Shown in pieces: positions 32,048 to 40,520 of a stretch of 64,000 nt of DNA (position 1 is its first letter; each line of letters begins with the position of its first letter). A program made the position numbers and the translations under genes. Under the pieces are notes generated by a model. It saw only the letters and a program-made list of their open reading frames with translations. It did not search any database and was not told where the DNA came from. Source of the DNA: JBGAJN01 sp044224905 (GTDB taxonomy: Bacteria; Verrucomicrobiota; Verrucomicrobiia; Limisphaerales; JBGAJN01); assembly GCA_044224905.1 (NCBI GenBank), contig JBGAJN010000002.1, positions 310,001 to 374,000 on the forward strand, in the 5' to 3' direction.

Positions 32048-33145
32048 TTACGAACGTCCGGCCAATTCGTCCAGCACGCGGTGAATCGACTTCTCGGCCA
32101 CGCGTTGGCCCCATTTGACCGAGCCGATGCGATCGGCCAGGACGAACTTGATTTCGCCGCCGCTAACTTTCTTGTCGAGTTTCATCGCGTCGGAAAGTTT
32201 CGCGCGGCGGGCCGGCGCAAGCGCGAGTGTGGTCGGCAATCCCGTGCGGGCGAACAACGCAGCGATGCGTTCTTCGTCTTTCGCGGGCAGGCCAAGCAAT
32301 TCCTTCGAAAGATTCGCGGCGGCAATCTGGCCGAGGGAAATCGCTTCTCCGTGGAGAAATTTTCCGTAGCCGGAAATCGCTTCGATGGCGTGGCCGATGG
32401 TGTGACCGAAGTTTAGAATCGCCCGGAGGCCGCTTTCGGTTTCGTCCTGGCCGACGACGTCCGCTTTGATTTCGCAGCAGCGGGCAACGACGGCGGCGAG
32501 CGTGTCTTTGTCGCGGCGTAGAAGTTTGTCGAGATCGCGCTCGAGCCGGGCGAACAGCGGCGCGTCGTAGATGATCCCGTATTTGATCACCTCGGCGAGG
32601 CCGGCGCGGAATTCGCGCGGCGGCAGCGTGTCGAGCGTGTCGAGATCGCACAGCACGAGGCGCGGTTGATAAAACGCGCCGACGAGATTTTTCCCCGCCT
32701 TGAGGTTCACGCCGACTTTGCCGCCGACGGAACTGTCCACTTGGGCGAGCAGGGTGGTGGGCACTTGTACGAAGGGCACGCCGCGCAGATACGTGGCGGC
32801 GACGAAACCCGCGAGATCGCCCACGACACCGCCGCCGAGCGCGACGACGAAGGATTTGCGTTCGAGCCGATGCGCGGCGAACTGGTCGTAGCACGCGGAG
32901 ACGGTCTTGAGGCTCTTGGCGGTTTCGCCTGCAGGCACGGTCACGAGCGCAGGTTCGAAGCCGGCTTTGAGCAGGCTATTCCACGCGGTACGAGCGTAGC
33001 GTTTCGCGACGTTGGCGTCGGAAATGATCGCGCAACGCGCGCCTAGTCCGAGGTCAGTACATTTTTTACCGAGCGACGGCAACAGCCCGGGCCCGATGTG
33101 AATCGGATAGGAGCGGTCGCCGAGCGAAACCTTCACCGTGCGCAT
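32048..33145 (-). CDS. aroB: 3-dehydroquinate synthase
   Basis: The 365-residue cytoplasmic enzyme converts DAHP to 3-dehydroquinate, the second step of the shikimate pathway, using NAD and a divalent metal. The NAD-binding GGGVVGDLAGFVAATYLRG, the VPTTLLAQVDSSVGGK block, and the metal-site histidines within LNFGHTIGHAIE and FLHGEA are all present. Length fits the family. It is divergent from the SCO-family gene, with an 85-base gap. Confidence 0.97.
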   Translation of the reverse strand: MRTVKVSLGDRSYPIHIGPGLLPSLGKKCTDLGLGARCAIISDANVAKRYARTAWNSLLKAGFEPALVTVPAGETAKSLKTVSACYDQFAAHRLERKSFVVALGGGVVGDLAGFVAATYLRGVPFVQVPTTLLAQVDSSVGGKVGVNLKAGKNLVGAFYQPRLVLCDLDTLDTLPPREFRAGLAEVIKYGIIYDAPLFARLERDLDKLLRRDKDTLAAVVARCCEIKADVVGQDETESGLRAILNFGHTIGHAIEAISGYGKFLHGEAISLGQIAAANLSKELLGLPAKDEERIAALFARTGLPTTLALAPARRAKLSDAMKLDKKVSGGEIKFVLADRIGSVKWGQRVAEKSIHRVLDELAGRS

Positions 33146-33230
33146 GGGCCTGAGAATACGGGCTCGGGCGATGGTGTCAAAGAATTGCCACGGCTTGCAT
33201 GCGGCCGCGGAACCGGTGAAATTCCCTCCA

Positions 33231-34154
33231 ATGAAACTGTCGGGTAAAACATTTTGGTCGTTGGGCTGCGTCGCGTTAACGCTGGGTTTGACGGCGTGTC
33301 AGGAAAAGAAGTCCGAGCCCAAGTCCTCCTTCGTCACGGGCGTCACCACCAACTACTACGTGAAAGGGGTCGTGAAGGAACTCAAGCCCGACGGGCTAAC
33401 GGCGCTCATCGCGCATGACGAAATTCCCGATTACATGCCGGCGATGACGATGCCGTTGCGGGTGAAGGACGCGAAGGAGTTCGCCGGCATCAAGACGAAC
33501 GACATGGTCCACTTCCGCATGGTGATCAAACCGGACGACGCGTGGATCGATCAAGTGACGCGGATTGGCAGCGCGGCGCAGACGAACACGCCGTTCGGTC
33601 GCGACTTCCGGCCGGTGCGCGAAGTCGAGCCATTGAAAGTGGGCGACGCGATGCCCGACTACAAATTCACGAACGAACTCGGTCGCGCGGTGAGCTTCGC
33701 GCAACTCAAAGGAGCACCGTACGCGTTCACGTTCATCTTCACGCGGTGTCCCTATCCGTTGTTCTGCCCGCAGATGTCGCGGAGTTTTTTAGCTGCGCAA
33801 AAGGGGCTGGCGGAGGCGAAGGACGCGCCGAAGGACTGGCATCTGTTCAGCATTACGTTCGACGTGGAGTTCGACACGCCGGCGGTGCTGCGTTCGTATG
33901 CGCAGACATACAACTACGATCCGCAGCGTTGGAGTTTCCTCACGGGGGCGTTGATCGACATCGACGCCATCACCGAGCAGTTTGGTCTCGGCTTTGCGCG
34001 CAACGCGGGAGGGGGCGGACTGGGCGCGTTCGATCACAACCTGCGCACGGTGGTCATCGATGCGGCGGGGAAGGTGCAGAGAATTTTCATCGGCAACGAG
34101 TGGAAGCCCGAGGAACTCGTCGAGGAAATGAAAAAGGGCGCGGTTAACAAGTAA
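33231..34154 (+). CDS. SCO1/SenC-family lipoprotein with N-terminal CusF-like copper domain
   Basis: From the ATG at 33231 the protein has 307 residues, with lipobox LTAC at about residues 16-19. Residues about 40-115 resemble CusF: YYVKGVVKEL and the copper-binding PAMTMPL. Residues about 135-300 are a thioredoxin-like SCO domain with FTFIFTRCPYPLFCP and the conserved His in FDHNLRTVVID. The cysteine spacing is CX5C, where the classic copper site has CX3C. SCO proteins deliver copper to cytochrome oxidase in the periplasm. The fusion suggests hand-over of copper within one chain. Its stop codon forms part of a terminator hairpin. Confidence 0.9.
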   Translation: MKLSGKTFWSLGCVALTLGLTACQEKKSEPKSSFVTGVTTNYYVKGVVKELKPDGLTALIAHDEIPDYMPAMTMPLRVKDAKEFAGIKTNDMVHFRMVIKPDDAWIDQVTRIGSAAQTNTPFGRDFRPVREVEPLKVGDAMPDYKFTNELGRAVSFAQLKGAPYAFTFIFTRCPYPLFCPQMSRSFLAAQKGLAEAKDAPKDWHLFSITFDVEFDTPAVLRSYAQTYNYDPQRWSFLTGALIDIDAITEQFGLGFARNAGGGGLGAFDHNLRTVVIDAAGKVQRIFIGNEWKPEELVEEMKKGAVNK

Positions 34155-34162
34155 CCGCGCCC
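34131..34162 (-). terminator. Rho-independent terminator for the leftward greA gene
   Basis: A perfect 11-bp stem GGGCGCGGTTA / TAACCGCGCCC with a 5-base loop (34136-34162) lies between the convergent SCO and greA genes. On the minus strand the stem is followed by TTTTT (complement of 34131-34135), which makes a standard intrinsic terminator for greA. The right arm includes the SCO stop codon. Confidence 0.85.
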
Positions 34163-34184
34163 GCGCAAAACTTTAAACTCCGGC

Positions 34185-35999
34185 TCAGCTCTTCGCTTCG
34201 ATGGACTCGATCCGGTAGCGTTTCTTCACGCCTTCCATTTCGTATTCCGTTTCCGCGCCGACGGGCTTGTTCAAGAGCGCTTGGCCGATGGGTGTGAGGT
34301 AGCTGATGATACCCTTGTCGGGATCGCCGTCCCACGCGCCGAGCACAGTGAAGGTTTCCTTGTGCTGGTTGCCGAGGTCGGTCACCTGCACGCGGGTGCC
34401 GATGCTGACGACGTCCGTTTTCGGATTGGCGTAATCGGTGCCACGGGCGCGACCGAGGTCGCGTTCGAGTTCGGCCTTGCGGCGCATGAGAACCTTCTGC
34501 ATTTCCTTCGCGGCCTTGTACTCGTGGTTTTCGCGGAGATCGCCGTAGCTGCGCGCGATCGCGATTTCCTTCGAGTTGGCCGGGATCTTCTTGTGCACGA
34601 GATCATCGTATTCGGATTTGCGGCGTTCGAGGCTGTCCCACGAGACGATCAGCGAAGCTTCCTGCTTGGCCTGGTCGCCGGTGATGAGCGACTGCATCTG
34701 CGGATACGTCTTCACGATCCGGCCGAGCAGCGAGCGTTTATCCATGTCGTCGAAGCTCGCGGAGAGCTGCAACGCGCGGACGAGATCCTTGATGACATCG
34801 AGGTCGGCGGACTCGATGAGCTCGACGATCAACTCCTGATCGTCCATGACGAAGTCGCGGAGGCGGTTAGATTTCTTCTCATTGAACTGATCGCGTTCGA
34901 TCGCGGTGAGCATCGCGCGGAACACTTCCGGTCCGAGAATATCGGCGAAGGAATCCGAGCGTTCGCGGGCGAGCCAGAGGAGCAATTCACTGCTCGCCTG
35001 ATGCTGGCTGATGAGCTTGGTGAGCGTTTCCTTCAGCTTGTCGAGCTTGCCGCTGCTGATGAGCAGGGAGGTGATTTCACCGCAAACTTTCGAGGGCACC
35101 TGGTTGAGGATGCCGAGCAACGCTTCGTGCCAGAGATCAGGATTGGCGATCTGGTAGGAATGAAGCGTGCGCTTGTGCTTCGCGGCGGGAATCTGTTCGA
35201 GCAACGAAACCAAACGGAGGCTCTGCGACCACACGGCCATCGCCTGAACTTCGTTTTCCTGCGGCGGCAAACCGGCGGCTTCGCGCAATTCGTCGCGGAC
35301 GAAAATGCCTTCCAGCGCCAGTGCGGGTTGGTTCTTCAGGTGCGACGCGATGTCGGTGTTGAGGCTCGCGATGATTTCGCTGACGGTGGCGTTCTTGTTT
35401 GAAAGATCGCCGATGCACTTCAACGCTTCGTTGGCCGTGGCCACCTTGACTTTGAGGCCCTTGCCTTCGCGGAATTCCTTGAGCAACCGGTCCTGCAGCG
35501 AAACTTCCTTTTCCTGATAAACGATCGGCTCGGACTTCTTCAACGGCACCATGAAGTGGCCGTCCTTCTTCATCTCCTGCTTCGCGGCGTCCCACCACTT
35601 CTTCCAATCGGACGTGATCACATCCGGCACGAGGACCTGCTGGATCTGGTCGATGGTGGCGCGGCCGCCGTAGCTTTGGAGGACGAGCTTGATCAAATCG
35701 AGGTGATGCAACGCGGCCATCTGACGCAGCGCTGCGAGATCGGACATCTTGCGCGCAAGGATGTGGTCGTTGGTGATCGGCTTGAGCGATTCCGCGGCGA
35801 AGGTCAGGTCCAGGGAATGGCCTGACTTGGTGAGGAAATCGATCGTGAAGCGACCAAAGACCGTGTCGACTGAGGCGATGCGGCCGAAGCCCCAGCTCTT
35901 GTGCATGCAATAGCCGCTCTCCGCGAGCACGACCAGCTTTTCCACATGTTGCCGCTCGATCTTTCCCGCAGTTACCAGTTTTTCGAACTCTTCTTTCAT
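34185..35999 (-). CDS. greA: GreA/GreB-type transcript cleavage factor with ~450-residue N-terminal extension
   Basis: From the ATG at 35999 the product has 604 residues. Alternative starts up to 36062 would overlap the divergent rsmB. The last ~150 residues are a complete GreA: a coiled-coil with IARSYGDLRENHEYKAAKE, whose Asp and Glu at the tip stimulate RNA polymerase's cleavage of backtracked RNA, then the FKBP-like C-terminal domain (GTRVQVTDLGNQ, GIISYLTPIGQALLNK). The rest is helical and unlike ordinary GreA (about 158 residues). Chlamydial and other PVC GreA proteins also carry a large N-terminal extension. Its role is unknown. Confidence 0.9.
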   Translation of the reverse strand: MKEEFEKLVTAGKIERQHVEKLVVLAESGYCMHKSWGFGRIASVDTVFGRFTIDFLTKSGHSLDLTFAAESLKPITNDHILARKMSDLAALRQMAALHHLDLIKLVLQSYGGRATIDQIQQVLVPDVITSDWKKWWDAAKQEMKKDGHFMVPLKKSEPIVYQEKEVSLQDRLLKEFREGKGLKVKVATANEALKCIGDLSNKNATVSEIIASLNTDIASHLKNQPALALEGIFVRDELREAAGLPPQENEVQAMAVWSQSLRLVSLLEQIPAAKHKRTLHSYQIANPDLWHEALLGILNQVPSKVCGEITSLLISSGKLDKLKETLTKLISQHQASSELLLWLARERSDSFADILGPEVFRAMLTAIERDQFNEKKSNRLRDFVMDDQELIVELIESADLDVIKDLVRALQLSASFDDMDKRSLLGRIVKTYPQMQSLITGDQAKQEASLIVSWDSLERRKSEYDDLVHKKIPANSKEIAIARSYGDLRENHEYKAAKEMQKVLMRRKAELERDLGRARGTDYANPKTDVVSIGTRVQVTDLGNQHKETFTVLGAWDGDPDKGIISYLTPIGQALLNKPVGAETEYEMEGVKKRYRIESIEAKS

Positions 36000-36028
36000 A
36001 ATTAAAATACTCGCCGGCAATTGAACGA

Positions 36029-37342
36029 TTGCCATTATTGGTGGTGGTGCTTCAAAAACCAAGAGAAATTGCCGCGCAGGTTCTGCGCCGGCATCAATCG
36101 CAGTCCGACTACGTCGAAAACCTCCTCGCGCAGGCGCAGGCCGGCGCGCAACTTAGCGGGCCCGATCGCGGCCTGTTGCAGGAACTCGTGTACGGCGTCG
36201 TTCGGTGGCAGGCCACGCTCGACTGGCTCATCGATCGCAAGACCAACGGCCGTCCGCAGAAACCCGTCCTCCAAATTCTCCTGCGCCTCGGCCTTTACCA
36301 GATCTTCTGGCTCGACCGCGTGCCCGAACACGCCGCGGTGAATGAAACCGTGGAACTCGCGCGCACGCTTGGCTTCGGCCCGCAATCCGGCTTCGTCAAC
36401 GCCATCCTCCGTGGTTACCTGCGCGAACAGGACGCCACCAAGCAAGCCCTCGCCGAACTCAAGACCAAGCGCGTCGACCTCGGCTACTCGCATCCCGAAT
36501 GGCTCTGCCAGAAATGGTGGGGACGCTACGGCCCGGCGAAACTCGCGACGCTCCTTGATTGGAACAACACCGCCCCGCGCACCTTCGCCCGCGTGAACAC
36601 GCTGAAGACCAACGCGACGAAACTCATCGAACGCTGGCGCGACGAAGGCGTGGAATACGATTTCGGCCGCTGGCCGTGGATCGACGAAGGTGCCATGTTC
36701 GTGCTCAAGAGCCATCCCGCGCTCGATTCCCTCGGCAGCTTTCGCGACGGCGGCTTCTACGTGCAGGACCCGAGCACCCTCCTCGCGGTGGCGGAATTGA
36801 AACCCCAGCCCGGCGACACCGTGCTCGACTTCTGCTCCGCGCCCGGCGGCAAGACCACCTACATGGCGCAATTGATGAACAACCAGGGCCGCATCGTCGC
36901 CAACGACAACGCGCCCGAACGCCTGAAACTCGTGCGGGAAAACTGCACCCGCCTCGGCGTCACCTGCGCGGGCACCATCGATCAGGCCGGCTTCGAAATC
37001 CGCAATGCGAAGTTCGACCGCGTGCTCCTCGACGCGCCGTGTTCCAACACCGGCGTGATGCGGCGCCGCGTGGACCTGCGCTGGCGCATCCGCCCCGAGG
37101 AGATCGAGCGCCTGCGCGCCACGCAATTGGATCTGCTCCGTCGCGCCGCGGCGACCCTCAAGCCCGGCGGCACGCTCGTCTACAGCACGTGCAGTCTGGA
37201 ACCCGAGGAAAACTCCGGCGTCGTGAAAGAATTCCTCACCGCCAACCCCGGCTACCAACTCGAAGCCGAACGCGAACTGCTCCCCTTCGCGGACCGCGTG
37301 GACGGCGCGTATGTGGCGAGATTGCGCAAGCCGGCCGATTGA
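36029..37342 (+). CDS. rsmB: 16S rRNA m5C967 methyltransferase
   Basis: The product has about 430-437 residues. Several adjacent TTG and GTG codons at 36029-36049 make the exact start uncertain. The N-terminal NusB-like domain (REIAAQVLRRH...LLQELVYGVVRWQATLDWLID) is followed by an NSUN methyltransferase domain: the SAM site DFCSAPGGKTTYMAQL, motif IV FDRVLLDAPCSNTGVMRRR (about 330-348) and the catalytic cysteine in LVYSTCSLEPEEN. Its stop codon overlaps the first repeat of module A. Confidence 0.93.
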   Translation: MPLLVVVLQKPREIAAQVLRRHQSQSDYVENLLAQAQAGAQLSGPDRGLLQELVYGVVRWQATLDWLIDRKTNGRPQKPVLQILLRLGLYQIFWLDRVPEHAAVNETVELARTLGFGPQSGFVNAILRGYLREQDATKQALAELKTKRVDLGYSHPEWLCQKWWGRYGPAKLATLLDWNNTAPRTFARVNTLKTNATKLIERWRDEGVEYDFGRWPWIDEGAMFVLKSHPALDSLGSFRDGGFYVQDPSTLLAVAELKPQPGDTVLDFCSAPGGKTTYMAQLMNNQGRIVANDNAPERLKLVRENCTRLGVTCAGTIDQAGFEIRNAKFDRVLLDAPCSNTGVMRRRVDLRWRIRPEEIERLRATQLDLLRRAAATLKPGGTLVYSTCSLEPEENSGVVKEFLTANPGYQLEAERELLPFADRVDGAYVARLRKPAD

Positions 37343-37369
37343 CGCCAAGGCGCAAAGACGCGAAGGGAA
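37341..37369. repeat. Dispersed motif a, left edge of module A
   Basis: The 28-base motif contains GGCGCAAAGACGCGAAG and begins inside the rsmB stop codon. The same motif in reverse orientation occurs at 63593-63620, at the matching outer edge of module B. It resembles a short intergenic repeat widespread in Verrucomicrobia and some other phyla. Confidence 0.75.
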
Positions 37370-37404
37370 AGCACGAATCTTTGCTTAGCCGCCGAAAGAG
37401 GTGC

Positions 37405-37785
37405 GCACCATCGGAGTCACGATCTTCACCGTCGAGGTCTCAACGGGGACGGTTGGAGTCACGACAGCCTCTATCGTGGTCTCGACGCCGACGATCTTGC
37501 CCCCGACGGCGATAGTTTTGGTCACCACCGTGATCGTTTTGCCCTCGACGGCCGCAGTTTTGGTCACGGCGGTCATCACCTTGCCCTCAACGGCGACCGT
37601 TTTGGTCACGACCGTCATGATCTTGCCCTAGACGACGATAGTTTTGGTCTCGACCATGATGGTTTTGCCCTCGACGACGATAGTTTTGGTCACAATCGTC
37701 ACGATTTTGACTCCAATTGCGACGGTTGGAGTCAAAACTATCGCTGTGGGAGTCAAAATCATCGTGATCGGAGTCAAAATTCCCC
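37405..37785. repeat. 21-bp tandem array, module A
   Basis: About 18 imperfect units follow each other without spacers. Nearly all are 21 bases long and one is 18. Two unit types alternate in the middle, one with TTTTGGTCAC and one with TTTGCCCTCGACG, giving a 42-base higher period. On the plus strand units read as heptapeptides such as IVLVTTV and IVLPSTA. On the minus strand they read MTVVTKT and AAVEGKT. Both frames are broken by one CTAG at about 37627-37630, which creates a stop on each strand. There is no clear start, ribosome-binding site or domain, so I treat it as repeat DNA and not as a gene. Confidence 0.85.
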
Positions 37786-37993
37786 GAATTCAGGGCCTAT
37801 TTCCGGCAGATTGGCCCGCGAAACACGCAAAAGATGCTAATTACCAATTGGTTACATTGTTTTCGGCTTAAATTCGCGTTTTTCGCGTCATTCGCGGGCA
37901 AATCTTGGCCCTTGTTTTCCCCTTGAAACCGGCTGGCGTAGAAAATGGCGCGTTGAGAGGACCCAAGGTGGGGACGGTTGGCTCGGCCTTCCA

Positions 37994-38326
37994 CCGGAGG
38001 GGTGGAAAACGAGGAATTGCCGGTAAGCTGTGCCGTGAGTCCCGCGAGGGACGCCTGACCCTAGCCCGGCGTTTCAACGCCGGGTGCTAGGGGTGAAATG
38101 GTCGAGTCCCGAAGGGACGAATGAAAGTTCAGCCGTCCCTGCGGGACTCGGGCAACCCGCGGACCGGAACCCCGGCTTAAAAGCCGGGGCTAGTTTCAAA
38201 GCGTCTCTCCGAGACGAGGGAGGGCCCACAGGGTAAATCCGGCTGGCCAAGGATTCGGTGAAGTTTTAGGCTCCAACGCGTGGAAGTGATAAACGACAAT
38301 CCTGTCGCTCAATCTCAATGCTAGGC
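37994..38326 (+). repeat. Composite hairpin repeat CR1, copy A
   Basis: This 333-bp block is over 90 percent identical by eye to the reverse complement of 62642-62973. It consists of consecutive hairpins: GTCCC/GGGAC three times, CCCGGCG/CGCCGGG, CCCCGGCTT/AGCCGGGG and CGTCTC/GAGACG. Its right end is the 56-base attC-like site. Similarity to copy B stops exactly at that site's right end, after which a different gene follows in each copy. Confidence 0.9.
38271..38326 (+). repeat. attC/attI-like attachment site, module A
   Basis: The site starts CTCCAAC, ends GCTAGGC, and has an internal hairpin CGACA-ATCC-TGTCG. The ends resemble the R'' (RYYYAAC) and R' (GTTRRRY) boxes of integron attC sites, each with one mismatch. 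Length (56 bases) is like short attC sites. The small accessory gene begins 14 bases further on. No integrase gene is in the window. Confidence 0.45.
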
Positions 38327-38340
38327 CACAGCAATCCACC

Positions 38341-38880
38341 GTGAAAAAGCTGTGTGTGTTTGTCCTATTCGTGCCTCTCGCCATCGCAATGGCGGGAGCG
38401 TATGGCGCTGCTCACAACCAAATCAGTTACACTGTGTCGCCAGAGTATTTCACCAAGTTCAAATTCATTCGCTTTGGGCTCGATAAGGACCAGCGCCCGG
38501 AGCGAGTCAGGGCTTCGATCGTAGGCTTTCGAGCTTCCACGGGCATGGGGGTGCCCATTGGTGTGTTGGTCGGAGCGGCTGGTTTCATCCACAGCGGATA
38601 CCGTCGGATGCTGCGAGTGACGCTGTGGTCTTTAGAGGTTGTTGTGACGTTCACGCTGCTTTTTGGGCTTTGCGGGCTGCTCTACGGATACTGGCAAACG
38701 CAGAGCGCTCATCTGAACGATTATCGTGGTTGGTTCATCCCTTACGATGTGGTCGACCGTCGTCGATTTCTTTGTGCTGGCTACATGCATAACGCTGCAT
38801 ACCTTGGCGGAGGGCTTTCGATCCTTGCTGCATGGGCCTTTCATATCGTCGTTAAATTTAGGACCAACGATGTCGCCTGA
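38341..38880 (+). CDS. Small accessory membrane protein, 179 residues (cassette-type)
   Basis: The protein starts at GTG with a signal-anchor (MKKLCVFVLFVPLAIAMAG) and has three further hydrophobic segments, at about residues 75-90, 97-122 and 150-172. Distinctive parts are SYTVSPEYFTKFKFIRFGL and IPYDVVDRRRFLCAGYMHN. Proteins with this layout are familiar to me from integron cassettes and accessory DNA, but without a function. The gene starts just after the attC-like end of CR1 and is followed by CR2. It has no ribosome-binding site of note. No attC-like site is recognisable after it. Confidence 0.75.
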   Translation: MKKLCVFVLFVPLAIAMAGAYGAAHNQISYTVSPEYFTKFKFIRFGLDKDQRPERVRASIVGFRASTGMGVPIGVLVGAAGFIHSGYRRMLRVTLWSLEVVVTFTLLFGLCGLLYGYWQTQSAHLNDYRGWFIPYDVVDRRRFLCAGYMHNAAYLGGGLSILAAWAFHIVVKFRTNDVA

Positions 38881-38937
38881 CCCTGCGCTGAAAATTGAAA
38901 CCACAGCCGAGCTGGTTTGCTCCGCGAAAGCGCGAAC

Positions 38938-39257
38938 CCGGCCAGGGATTTTGGACTGCGGCGAATCGCAACGACAATCCCAACGGGATTGCATCACTCA
39001 GCCCAGGGTTGGAGCGCAGCGACTACCCTGGGAACCTCCGCCAGTGAATCATCAACCCTGAAAGGGTTGCAGCCTTCCGGAAAGACCGATGCAACCCCGT
39101 TGGGGTTGGAAGAGGTTTCTCATTTTCCCAGGGTAGCCTCCCCGTGCTCGGCAACCCTGGGCTGAATGATTGTCATCCCGTTGGGATGTCCGGGGCGGCA
39201 AGACTGGGTTGCGTGCATCCGGCAACGGTGCCGCGGTTCGTGGTTTCCCTCACTTCC
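38938..39257 (+). repeat. Composite repeat CR2, copy A
   Basis: This 320-bp block matches the reverse complement of 61364-61683 closely by eye and has the same length. It contains self-complementary pieces such as AATCCCAACGGGATT, CAACCCTGAAAGGGTTG and CAACCCCGTTGGGGTTG, and a pair of CCCTGGG-bearing segments around them. No coding function is supported, although short frames cross it. Confidence 0.88.
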
Positions 39258-39322
39258 TCCGCGCCTTCGCGTCTCCGTGGTAAAACTCCCCTGAGCCGGC
39301 TCGTCGGTAGCCTCACCCCACC
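39253..39322 (+). repeat. Repeat block M, copy A
   Basis: This 70-base block (starting CTTCCTCCGCGCCTTCGCG, ending GTAGCCTCACCCCACC) matches the reverse complement of 61693-61761. Here it follows CR2. In module B it precedes CR2 in the same relative orientation. The remaining ~115 bases up to the next gene hold one GTCCC/GGGAC-type hairpin and nothing else recognisable. Confidence 0.8.
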
Positions 39323-39438
39323 TGCAACACCCACGGAACCGTTCAGCCGTCCCTGCGGGACTTGCCTCATTCGCCCGTGCCTTTTCCTTGCTAAGGGAAT
39401 AAACGTGCCGGTAGCTTCGTCAGTTCAATCTTAATATC

Positions 39439-40518
39439 GTGGCCAATTTACGAAGCAAATCCCTCCGCCTGCCGCAGCACGTCGCGTTGATCGCCGTCGG
39501 CGTCGGCCTCCTCGCGGGCTGTCGCCCAGAGGAAATCACCAGTTACCGCGCGCCCAAGGACAAGGAGCAGCCCGCCGTCGCCGGCAAGGGCGCCGCAAGC
39601 CCGCACGGTGCGGGGGGCGACATGCGCCCGCGTTCGCGGCCGCAGCTCGCGTGGAAGTTGCCCGAGGGTTGGAGTGAAGTGGCCGCGGGCAAGATGAGTC
39701 TCGCGAGTTTCGCCATCAAGGCCGACGGCGGCCAGGCGCAGGTGTCCATCACGCCCTTGCCGAACATGGCCGGGCGCGAGAATGAAATCGTGAACATGTG
39801 GCGCGCGCAGTTCGGCCAGCAGCCGTTGTCGAACGAGGATGCCGCCAAGCAACTGCACCCGACGGACGTCGCGGGCGGGCAGGGGAAGCTCTTCGAGGTG
39901 TCGGGTCAGGCGCAGGACGTGAAGGACACGATGCGCATCGTGACGGCGTTCCTGCATCGTCCGGATGCGAGCTGGTTCTTCCGTTTGTCGGGCGATGACA
40001 AAGTCGTCGCGTCGCAGAAGGACAAGTTCGTCGCGTTCGTGAAGTCGGTGGAGATCAAGGAAGGTCCCGCCGAAGCTGCGCCCGCCGTGGCGGCGGAGGA
40101 CAGCGCCCCGAGCGGGCCGAAGATGAATTGGTCGGTGCCCGAGCAATGGAAGCAGATCGCGGCCGGTCAGATGCAGATCGCAAAGTTCGCGGTGCCCGAG
40201 AAGGACAGCGCGCGCGCGGAAGTTTCCGTGAGTATTTTTCCGAGTGACAGCGGCGGGACGTTGGCGAACGTAAACCGTTGGCGCGGTCAGATCGGCTTGG
40301 GCCCGATCGCGGCGGCGGACCTCGGCAAGACGGTCACGCCTCTTGACCCGGGCGACCCGCAAACGATGTTGGTGGACATGAAGAACAACGGCAAACAGCT
40401 CGTCGGCGCGATCGTGCCGCGCGGCGGCCAGTGGTTTTTCTACAAGCTCCTCGGCGACGAGGCGGCCGTCACGCCGCAGAAAGTCGCGTTCATTGCGTTC
40501 GCGAAATCCAAACCGTGA
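39439..40518 (+). CDS. Lipoprotein with two repeated domains, linked to cytochrome c maturation genes
   Basis: The 359-residue protein starts at GTG and has a lipobox (GLLAGC) near residue 30. Two similar domains follow, at about 70-205 and 230-358. Each opens with a Trp-x-x-Pro-Glu-x-W motif (LAWKLPEGWSEVAAGKMSLA and MNWSVPEQWKQIAAGQMQIA) and contains a VNRWRGQ/VNMWRAQ helix. The stop is two bases before the resB ATG, so it is the first gene of a resB-ccsA operon. It may assist heme or apocytochrome handling in the periplasm, but that is inferred from position only. Confidence 0.75.
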   Translation: MANLRSKSLRLPQHVALIAVGVGLLAGCRPEEITSYRAPKDKEQPAVAGKGAASPHGAGGDMRPRSRPQLAWKLPEGWSEVAAGKMSLASFAIKADGGQAQVSITPLPNMAGRENEIVNMWRAQFGQQPLSNEDAAKQLHPTDVAGGQGKLFEVSGQAQDVKDTMRIVTAFLHRPDASWFFRLSGDDKVVASQKDKFVAFVKSVEIKEGPAEAAPAVAAEDSAPSGPKMNWSVPEQWKQIAAGQMQIAKFAVPEKDSARAEVSVSIFPSDSGGTLANVNRWRGQIGLGPIAAADLGKTVTPLDPGDPQTMLVDMKNNGKQLVGAIVPRGGQWFFYKLLGDEAAVTPQKVAFIAFAKSKP

Positions 40519-40520
40519 TC

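Noticed and set aside
36035..37348. 437-residue minus-strand frame opposite rsmB
   Set aside because: It covers rsmB exactly and has no family features.
38040..38220. tRNA, riboswitch or terminator cluster in CR1
   Set aside because: The hairpins have no cloverleaf, no T-tracts and no conserved riboswitch core; the same string occurs in module B in another gene context.
39001..39434. Short plus- and minus-strand frames across CR2-A and M
   Set aside because: They cross repeats that are kept as DNA elements in module B, where the frames differ.
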